Assembly (NCBI RefSeq): GCF_022605165.1
Contig: NC_063073.1
Span: 1,984,001 to 2,048,000, forward strand
Origin: Purpureocillium takamizusanense
Taxonomy: Eukaryota; Ascomycota; Sordariomycetes; Hypocreales; Ophiocordycipitaceae
Length of the DNA stretch: 64,000 nucleotides
Reading direction: 5' to 3'
Shown: positions 56,909-64,000 of the stretch, piece by piece
Layout: every line of letters begins with the position of its first letter
Position numbering within the stretch: position 1 is the first letter of the stretch
Made by a program: the position numbers and the translations under genes
Notes under the pieces: model-generated
Seen by the model: only the letters and a program-made list of their open reading frames with translations
Told to the model about the DNA's origin: nothing
Databases searched by the model: none

Positions 56909-57766
56909 TCATCGTACCTTGATGGCGTACTTCCTTTGGGGGAAGTGGGTGCTGCGCTTCTTGGTCTTCTCCAGGACGCGGGCCTTGTCCTCGGGTGACA
57001 GGCGGCGGCGGATGGCACGGGTCTGCTTGGCGCGGAGGTCGAGGGGGGCGTACTTCTTGTTCTTGTAGAACAGACGGAGCTGCGAGCGTTGCTTGGCGTT
57101 GATGACGGTGAGGACGCGGGCGATGGACTTTCGCAGGTCGTGGCTGTAAGTCGGGGACGGACTTCGGTCAGCAATCGATGATCCTCATGATCTCAACGAC
57201 CTGAGGCTTCCGGGAGACCCGACGCCGGGGATGGCGCGCGTCCTCCTCCAAGAAGCCTCAGAGGGTCTCGGTTCGTTCTCGGGAGGGGGGATTCCTCACA
57301 TCTTGTTCAGCTTGGAGCCGGACGAAGCGATCTTCTGGATGCGGAGCTGGCCCAACTCGGTCTTGAGCTCGGCGAGCTGCTTCGTCAAATCATCCTTGCT
57401 CTTGTCCCAGAGCTGGACGGCCTTAACCTTGCCCGACGACTGTAGACGACCAGTCAGCAATCTGGTTCATTCCTCCATTGTCTCCCCCGCTCTGCTCGTT
57501 GTCACGACGCAAACACAGAAAAACCTCGAGCGCGTGATCGAATTACCCGAAGCGAGGGTACTGCGCGTATCGTGTCTCGAAATAGGGTCGTCTGTCGGGC
57601 GGAAGGGCGGTTTTCTGACGACGTCGGTGCGCACCCGAGGACGACGACGATGCTTTCTTGTTTTTTTTTCGACGGGCAATTCGGAGGTCGGGAAACGCTG
57701 CGACGAGATGTCCGGCGGCATTGCGAAAGGAGCGGAAGGGAGTTCACGGTGCGAGCAACTCACCAT
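56909..57766 (-). CDS. rpl35: 60S ribosomal protein L35 (uL29)
   Basis: Exons 57766-57764 (the ATG alone), 57439-57300 and 57143-56909 give about 125 residues, the family length. The protein reads M then [36 protein letters not shown], then [19 protein letters not shown] and ends [11 protein letters not shown]. The eukaryotic uL29 signature ([11 protein letters not shown]) is intact. The first intron (324 nt) directly follows the start codon, a structure common in fungal ribosomal protein genes. uL29 sits at the polypeptide exit tunnel, contacting SRP and nascent-chain factors. Shares a 446 bp divergent promoter with GOS1. Confidence 0.95.
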
Positions 57767-58212
57767 CTTTATTATCTTCGATGGGGGTGATGTGCGAAGT
57801 GTGTCGACGAGTGCGTAAAGTGAGAAGTCAGCCTCGAAGACCGTTCCGTATCGCAGATGGGGATCAGTCGGGGTCGCTGGAGAATTAAGCAGAGGGTTTT
57901 GCCGAGACGGTGAAAATTTGCCCTAGGGCTTGGTTCTGTGCGCGCGCAGGGAAATTTTGGGCGCACATGATTGGCTTTATTGGCACGAAAACCGGGGGCT
58001 GTGGGAACATCACGTGAGAAATCCCGTGGCCAGGTGGAGTGGCGCTAGCACGGGCGGTGAGGCGGGGAAGAGTTTCTGCCGGTGACGCCGTGACGCAGGG
58101 CGTGCCTCGCTGGATCCGGCAACGGGCGTGTGTGGCATGTCCCCTGGACAGCTTGCTTTCCCGCTCTCGACCGGTGACATTGCAACCCGTCGCATTTTCC
58201 CACAACGAAACC
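57767..58212. promoter_or_regulatory. Divergent promoter of L35 and GOS1
   Basis: 446 bp between opposite start codons. A CCCTAGGG palindrome lies near 57921-57928. No TATA box recognised. Confidence 0.5.
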
Positions 58213-59145
58213 ATGTCTGCGCCAACGGGAAGCGGGGGATGGGCTCAGCTGCGGCAGCAGGCTCGGACACTAGAGACTCAGGTAAGAGAGACACCTCTCG
58301 CTCGCCGTGGTTGTCGGGCGGCGATGCCGACTCCCCTTTCGGCATATGCATGTGAACGATGCGGATGGCTGACGGCCTCGGCCTCCACAACCTGCAGACG
58401 GAGACGCTCTTCCACACGTATTCGCAATTCTCGACGGCAACCAATATACCGCCGAAGCCGACCGAGCAGGAGCGGGAGACGGAGGACAAGATCCAGGAGT
58501 TGTTGGAAAAGGTGAGAGCCTCTGCATCACCTAGAGTCCCCCACCTTTCGATGCGCTCGCGGTCGCCCTCCCACGTCCACTTGCCGCACACATTAGCCAT
58601 GAGAGCTAACCGAGGGCCCGGCGGCGACCCCATGTACACAGCGCGAGTCGGTCGTCTCACAGCTCGCGCGGCTGCTCGACTCGGAGGCCAGCCTGACCTC
58701 ATCGGCGCTCAAGCAAAACAACCTCTCGCTGCTGCGGGAGAAGCTTGCGGCGCACCGGCGCGACCTGGGCCGGCTGCGCGGGACGCTGCAGCAGGCGCGC
58801 GACCGGGCCAACCTCCTGACCAACGTGCGGTCCGACATCGACCAGTACCGCGCCAACAACCCGGAGGCGGCCGAGGCCGAGTACATGATCGATGAGCGGC
58901 GGCGCATCGACAACAGCCACGGCATGGCCGACAGCGTGCTGAGCCAGGCCTACGCCGTCAACGACAGCTTCATCCTGCAGCGCGAGACGCTGTCGAGCAT
59001 CAATCGCCGCATCACGATGGCGGCGAGTAAGGTGCCGGGCATCAACACGCTCATCGGGAGGATATCCGCCAAGAAGAGGAGGGACGGCATCATCATGGGT
59101 TGCTTCATCGCCCTTTGTTTCATCGTATTTTGGTGGCTGCTATGA
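58213..59145 (+). CDS. gos1: GOS1/GS28 Golgi Qb-SNARE
   Basis: Exons 58213-58281, 58398-58511 and 58642-59145 give about 228 residues. The N-terminal helical bundle starts GGWAQLRQQARTLETQTETLFHTYSQF and is followed by a conserved KPTEQERETEDKIQELLEK segment. The SNARE coil (about 145-205) includes NSHGMADSVLSQAYAVNDSF and the ionic-layer glutamine in ILQRETLSSINRRI. A single C-terminal membrane anchor (GIIMGCFIALCFIVFWWLL) ends the protein. GOS1 acts in retrograde and intra-Golgi vesicle fusion with Sed5 and Ykt6. Tail-anchored insertion is expected. Convergent with ATP10. Confidence 0.93.
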
Positions 59146-59428
59146 GTGGCAGGTGCGGATGCGACGATGACGACGACAGTGATGGGAGACTAATACATTT
59201 TGCGTGGCGGAGGGGGACCGCACAGGGGGAGAAATGCGGGACAACGGGACCTGATCGGCATGGGCAATGGCGTTTTTCAGCGGGGTATCAGCGTTCATAT
59301 CTATCTGTCTATGGAGTTCGTTTGTTGTATACTGTACAGTATGGCAGGGCCATATGGACGTTTCGAAGCAGATTGTTTTTACAAGACGGCAGCGGATATG
59401 CTCGGTGACGCCCAAGGCGTATCTCATC

Positions 59429-60694
59429 TTATGCATTGGAGCTGTGCAGATGCACCTTGCCGGGAAGTTGCTCTCGCGCAGCGGCCGGCCGGGCGGCATC
59501 TCTCTTGATTTCCTCGACAAGGCGGGCGAGGCCCTTGGCGAGGCCCTCGACCTCGTCCGGGTGACCAGTGCCGCTGCCGGCCCAGCGAATGCGGCAGTGG
59601 TGATCGACGAGGTAGGTGTAGCCTACCTTTGCGTTGAGCAGGCCGATGGACTCGCGGATGGCGTCGGTGATGCCCCTGCGGACGAGGAAGTACTTATCCC
59701 AGTCCTGCTCGGGGAAGCGCTTGCGGAGGGATCCGCGAAAGAGGCGAACGAGCCAGGCCTTGCCAGCGTTGTCCTCGTAGTTTACGTTGACGAGCTGGGC
59801 GAGGCCGGGCTCGCGGGCAACGATGTCGTGCAAGGCCGGGTTGGCGTCGCGCGAGGTGAAGCTGGCGACCTGCTGCTCGGCCCACTGGCTGCTGAAGATG
59901 GAGACGACGGAGGCGCGGCCGGTGAGCAAGGGGGTGGTGTCGCGCGGGGCGGTGTCGGTCTTGAGGAGGGTTTCGCCGTAGAGGTTGGGGAAGAAGAGGG
60001 AGAGCTCGGCCTTGAAGAGGCGCGGGGGCGCGATGAAGGACTTGCCCTGGTGGAACTGGAGGTTGCCCCAGTCGCGGAAGTAGGGGCGCGAGATCTGGGC
60101 GGTCCTAGATGCGCGCACCGATTAGCTGGTGTGTCCATTTTTTGTCTCTTTGTATTTTCGCATCGGGCCCCTGGCGAGGACGGGGGCAGGCATCTCGGGG
60201 AGGGGATGCGAAGCTTACAGCTCTTTGCGGCGCTGCAGGTGCTTGTCGTAGTCGACAAAGTCCTCCTTGCGCTGCTTGAAGGATCGGGCGTCGATGCCCG
60301 TGTTCTCGCCGGGCTTGGGGGGCAGCGGCATGCCAATGGGCCGGGGCAGGGGCTTGGGGACGAAGTGGCCCTCGATGCGCTTGCCGTAGGATCGGGGAGC
60401 CTCGATGGGGGTGCCGGCGACGGTGCTCTTGGGGTCGAGGGAGGCCCCGGCGGCGGGCTTCTCGGCGCGAGCGGCACGCGGCGCTGATGTGGTGAGGGTG
60501 CGCCGTTGCTGCTGCTGTGGTGAGGACGAGTACGGCGAGCTTCGCGACTGGAATTGGAATTGGAGCTGACGGCAGTGGGCGCAGGCGAGAGCCGAGGAGG
60601 AGGAGGAGGAGGAGGAGGAGGCGGCTAAGGAGGACTGCTGCCGGGGGCGGAGGGCGAGGCGGCCCAGCGCCAGCTCGATCCGTCGCGAGGCCAT
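59429..60694 (-). CDS. atp10: ATP10, mitochondrial F1Fo ATP synthase assembly factor
   Basis: Exons 60694-60219 and 60104-59429 give about 383 residues. The N-terminus MASRRIELALGRLALRPRQQ with a Ser run (nine or more, encoded by a GAG/GAA repeat on the plus strand) and ..RRTLTTSAPRAAR looks like a mitochondrial presequence. The conserved part spans PKPLPRPIGMPLPPKPGENTG, FVDYDKHLQRRKEL, then YFRDWGNLQFHQGKSFIAPP, LFFPNLYGETLL, GRASVVSIFSSQWAEQQV, and GYTYLVDHHCRIRWAGSG, a pattern of Atp10 with its thioredoxin-like fold. Atp10 chaperones Atp6 into the Fo sector at the inner membrane. Divergent from the F-box gene (487 bp). Confidence 0.92.
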
Positions 60695-61181
60695 TGCGAT
60701 GGGTCGTCGGCGTCGGCGCTGGAGACGACGAGCGTCGTCCTGCGGTGGTTGTGGTGGTCGGGTGGCTTTGGTTTTTGGAGACGAGGACGGGAGGGGGATG
60801 GAGGTTGAAAGCAGCCTTCACTGCCTCCTGTCGTGAGAGGCACTGGAACGGCCCCGTAAATTTTCCAGGGTGCGCCACAGCGGCTCTCGGAAGGGTGGCC
60901 TCCACCTGAGGTCCAGTCGTCCCCACTGTTTCGGCGGCCGGAGGTGATCCGTCTCGCTGTGTCCAGAATGCCTTAGGCAAGTTGGGCTCCGACGTTGGTT
61001 GAAGGTGAGATGGAAGGTGGGCGAGCGAATGAGTTGATCCAGACGGTCCTAGGGGCTCGGTTCATGCCACCGAGATGCGGTTTCCCCTCTAACCTCTACC
61101 AAGTCCATCTACGTCCGTTCGTATCAGGTATATACTTCGTATTGTATTCGTACCTTTACCAAATACCCCTACCGGTGTAAC
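60695..61181. promoter_or_regulatory. Divergent promoter of ATP10 and the F-box gene
   Basis: 487 bp between opposite start codons. The F-box side is AT-richer with repeated GTATAT/GTATTCG words (61125-61165). No clear regulatory box. Confidence 0.45.
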
Positions 61182-62912
61182 ATGCGCTCGTCAACGTCGA
61201 CGCTCTCGCACGAGGGCGTCGAAGCGGCCCCCCTCCTCCCGAGATCACCAGCAGATGCCACCTCCTCAAGGCTTCCAGATACGCACCATGTCGACGACCG
61301 ACGGCGAGGAATAGGCTCCTCCAAGCAGTTAACGCTCGACCAGCTGCCCACGGAAATTGTCGAGCACATCCTCAGCTACTTCCAACACTCACTGCAGCGG
61401 GGCCTCTCCCTGACGCATCTTCAGAGACTCTACAATCCCCTGGCGCGGGATGCCTGGAACGTGCGCCAAAAAGCCGTGCAGGACGTGCGCCTCGTGTGCC
61501 GGCGCCTCCACGACCTTGCGTCGCCTTTGCTGTTTCCGTACGTTGCCTTGAGCATCGACCAGGAGTCTCTGGATAAGTTGGAGAGTATCTCGCGGCAGCC
61601 CTGTCTTGCGGCGGGCGTTCGTGGAGTCTTGATGGACCAGACGTGTCGGAGCGGCGCCTTCGTCAACGGTCACAGTCCCCTCGACAGCTTCAAGACCGAA
61701 GTCGTCCGGATGCTGCAGACCTACGCCACCGGATTCTATTGCCACACGCACAACGTGGCGGACGAGGACGGAGAAGAGGACGAGGAAGACAAGGCGCGAG
61801 CATGCTTGGGGCTACGCAACTTCTTGGTCATGTGCAAGGCATGGGGTGCCTCGCACGATGGGGTCCCCGAAAGTGCAAGGCCGGAAGACGTGGTCTTCGA
61901 CGCCGACGAGATGCAAGAATACGTTGAAATTTTCCGACGGGGACATGAGGCCTACGCACGCGGCTACGTGGAACAGTTCCGTCTTGTCAGTGACGGCACG
62001 TACCTCCGGACTCTCGTGTCGGCTTTTGCCCTCATGCCGCACCTGGACACGCTGTCCATGGGAGGACGTCGGCGCAATCCAGAGGTCGATTGCCGTTACG
62101 AGCATCGGCTGCTCGCAGACAAGGTCGAGTTGGAGCGTTTTATCGCGTCACAGATTTGTGCGCCGGCGGACCCGCCCGAGAATATGTTCGTGGAGGTGCC
62201 CATTGCCGCCCATACCGCCGGCAGGCCACTGAAGCGCTTGTACGTCTCTCGTCCGAGACGTGGCACGCACACGGCCTTGGGCACAGCAGACGGGGGCGGT
62301 GGCCGAGAGGTCGAGGACAGGCTGCGGGCGGCCATTCAGGCATTGGAATCGGTGCATCTCAGTCCCAACATGCGTGATGACCCGGCCGAGGGCGCGTTTT
62401 TCGACCGCTATGCCTCCATCGTCACTTCCAGCAGGCAGTCCCGATACCTCGGGCTTACCGGATATCCCTTTCCGCGATCGACGAACCATACCGAACGAAT
62501 CAGCCATGGGCGCTTCCTCTTGACCATGGCGGACCGGCCGCGCCTCAAGAAGCTGCACCTCCGGTACACCGCCTTGTCGCAGGAGGAGGTGAAGGCACTG
62601 TGCGGCGGCCTGCGCGACGGCTCCCTGCAGGACCTCTTCCTCGAGTATTTGCACCTCACGAGCGGCCTGTGGGCGGACGTGCTGGACACGCTCCGCCCGA
62701 AGCTGGCGGGCGGCGAGGGCGGCTGCCGCGCGCGGGTCCTGAGGCTTATGGGCGCTGAGATGCACGAGAGGGCCGGGGAAGGCATCAAGGCGTGGGAGGC
62801 GCGTGGGCTCGCCATTACGCAGCGGGTCGAGTGGTACCTCACCGGCGACCCCAGGGCTCCGGTGAATCCCTTTCGGTGCGAGCTGACCAGGGACACCTAC
62901 CAGTTGCAATAA
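61182..62912 (+). CDS. F-box domain protein
   Basis: Uninterrupted frame of 576 codons. An N-terminal 45 residues (MRSSTSTLSHEGVE..) are disordered. The F-box lies at about 48-110: LTLDQLPTEIVEHILSYF, then RLYNPLARDAWNVRQKAVQD and VRLVCRRLHDLASPLLFPYV. The remainder (about 115-576) is a large, mostly helical region with leucine-spaced segments near the end (LKKLHLRYTALSQEEVKALC, LQDLFLEYLHLTSGLWADVL), resembling degenerate LRRs that fungal F-box proteins use for substrate binding. It is expected to join Skp1-Cullin E3 ligases; the target is unknown. Such proteins are numerous and variable in filamentous fungi, so a more exact call is not possible. Confidence 0.85.
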   Translation: MRSSTSTLSHEGVEAAPLLPRSPADATSSRLPDTHHVDDRRRGIGSSKQLTLDQLPTEIVEHILSYFQHSLQRGLSLTHLQRLYNPLARDAWNVRQKAVQDVRLVCRRLHDLASPLLFPYVALSIDQESLDKLESISRQPCLAAGVRGVLMDQTCRSGAFVNGHSPLDSFKTEVVRMLQTYATGFYCHTHNVADEDGEEDEEDKARACLGLRNFLVMCKAWGASHDGVPESARPEDVVFDADEMQEYVEIFRRGHEAYARGYVEQFRLVSDGTYLRTLVSAFALMPHLDTLSMGGRRRNPEVDCRYEHRLLADKVELERFIASQICAPADPPENMFVEVPIAAHTAGRPLKRLYVSRPRRGTHTALGTADGGGGREVEDRLRAAIQALESVHLSPNMRDDPAEGAFFDRYASIVTSSRQSRYLGLTGYPFPRSTNHTERISHGRFLLTMADRPRLKKLHLRYTALSQEEVKALCGGLRDGSLQDLFLEYLHLTSGLWADVLDTLRPKLAGGEGGCRARVLRLMGAEMHERAGEGIKAWEARGLAITQRVEWYLTGDPRAPVNPFRCELTRDTYQLQ

Positions 62913-64000
62913 TGACTGGAGCTAAGGTATGGGCAGTAGCGGTGTTGATGAATGGAGTTTTTGGGCTGCAACGTACTTCGTGTACTGTCCATACAATCTG
63001 TGAATACAGAGTACAGGGAGAATAAGAGGGGCCAAGACGTAGGCGCCGAGCAGACCCGGAAGACTGAGTGAGCACCGTCTAAGAAATGGAACCCGGATCT
63101 CCGGCAAGGCATTGGCTGCCACGAAGTGTTTGCCCGGTAGAAGCCGTTGGTGAGGTCTGCTAATTCTTGTCATGACGGCGGTGGGCGTGACGGCAGGGGA
63201 GGTTGTTTTGTGCCCGGCGACCGACCCACTCACTGTTCGGCTCCCTGTCAGTGCCCTGGGCGGATGAGTGGTGCCCCGGCGAACGGCAGGGTCGGGTAAG
63301 TCTGGTCCGAAGGCCCGCTCGCATCCTCACTGTGACTGCACGCCCGCCGCCGCCTCCAGGGCCCTGGGCAGCTCTGATGATGGCACGCGCGGGGGACTCA
63401 CAGCAGGCCCAGCAAGCCAAACATCCCACCTAAGCCGCCCAAGGTTTCCCAGGCGCCTACCCAATCAACACCCGCAAGCCCCTCTCTCGCCCAGGCGCCG
63501 CTATATTTGCCCCAAGCTGCTGGGTCCTTGCTTCCCCAGACTCTCTCTCCCTCCCCCCCCCTCTCCCCACTCTCTCTCACTGGTGTCAATCCGGCTTCGG
63601 CTATTCGCGGCGGCTCAACCACCGACGACGCTGTGCCGACTGAAGCCATCGCACTTCGGCCTTGCGCTTCGTCGCCGGCAACCCAGCACAGCATCTCCTC
63701 CCCCCCCGTGGGTGTGCGTCCCGGGGCAGACCTAGCAGAAGCACGGCCAACTTTTTTCTTCTCTCGCCATCTCTTCTTCCTCACCTACTTTTCTTTTCCC
63801 CCGCGAGACCGTAATTTGGCGGGTTGGTTACGTCGTTGCGATCGACTCCCAATCTCCCTTCTGCGACGCTGCCCGCCTGGTCGACATCCGTCCGTCAGCT
63901 TCGTCCCAGCGTGTTCCCGGCTCTTCCGTTAGTCCGCGAAACTATAAAGAACAAGGACGCGAGAAAGGAGAGGAACAAAAACAAAATAGAGAAATACTGC
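62913..64000. other. Window end, probable upstream region of an unseen gene
   Basis: 1.09 kb after the F-box stop. The last 500 bases are strongly pyrimidine-rich (for example CTCTCTCCCTCCCCCCCC near 63542) with an ACTATAAAG element at 63940-63948, suggesting the promoter and 5' leader of a plus-strand gene beyond the window. No coding exon recognised. Confidence 0.4.

Noticed and set aside
8050..57766. RED, SAP30BP, PRP5 and L35 as a functional RNA gene cluster
   Set aside because: They are spread over nearly 50 kb among unrelated genes; only the SAP30BP/PRP5 pair is adjacent.

Overview
The window is nuclear DNA of a filamentous ascomycete, most likely a Sordariomycete and possibly Hypocreales. 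The grounds are: short GT-AG introns (about 50-120 nt, a few over 300 nt) with CTAAC/CTGAC-like branch points, GC-rich coding sequence with C/G-ending codons, a fungal-only gene set (palF/RIM8, SHR3, ORT1, a ZafA/Zap1-type zinc factor, a WSC/GPI protein, a NIS1-type secreted protein), and long pyrimidine-rich leaders. No rRNA, tRNA, transposon, CRISPR or prokaryotic feature was recognised. Coordinates span start codon to stop codon and include introns; exon limits are given in each entry and were checked for reading-frame closure by hand.

Layout. 0.3-1.6 kb: uncharacterised acidic protein (-). 4.0-5.1: mitochondrial thiamine pyrophosphate carrier TPC1 (+), convergent with an inosine-uridine nucleoside hydrolase (-, 5.2-6.8). 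8.1-9.7: RED/IK spliceosomal protein (-), divergent from REV1 translesion polymerase (+, 10.2-13.7). 13.9-14.6: WSC-domain GPI protein (-). 15.5-16.3: SHR3 permease chaperone (+). 19.3-20.4: mitochondrial ornithine carrier (+), convergent with a TspO/MBR protein (-, 20.7-21.5). 22.7-24.6: CDC6/Cdc18 replication licensing factor (+). 26.5-27.0: NIS1-like secreted effector candidate (-) in a gene-poor stretch. 30.3-32.9: palF/RIM8 arrestin of ambient-pH signalling (+). 33.6-34.5: JAC1/HscB (-). 36.1-38.0: flavocytochrome b2-type lactate dehydrogenase (+). 38.0-42.9: about 5 kb with no recognised gene. 42.9-44.4: DUF3712 membrane protein (+). 44.7-45.7: SAP30BP/HCNGP (-), divergent from the PRP5 helicase (+, 46.3-50.1). 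50.7-51.2: small N-myristoylation candidate (-). 53.8-56.1: Zap1/ZafA-like zinc finger activator (+). 56.9-57.8: ribosomal protein uL29/L35 (-), divergent from the Golgi SNARE GOS1 (+, 58.2-59.1). 59.4-60.7: ATP10 (-), divergent from an F-box protein (+, 61.2-62.9).

The genes are mostly housekeeping. Themes are mitochondrial function (TPC1, ORT1, JAC1, ATP10, perhaps TspO), pre-mRNA splicing (RED, SAP30BP, PRP5) and DNA replication or tolerance (REV1, CDC6). I see no biosynthetic cluster or defence island. The points most worth a second look are the NIS1-like effector, two PSAP motifs in the palF tail plus four overlapping GCCAGG boxes upstream of palF, a cysteine cluster in the zinc regulator, frame-neutral introns in PRP5, three LP-type ubiquitin-binding motifs in REV1, a MluI-box palindrome upstream of CDC6, and an almost perfect strand alternation of 23 genes whose two widest exceptions coincide with two of the largest gene-free gaps.
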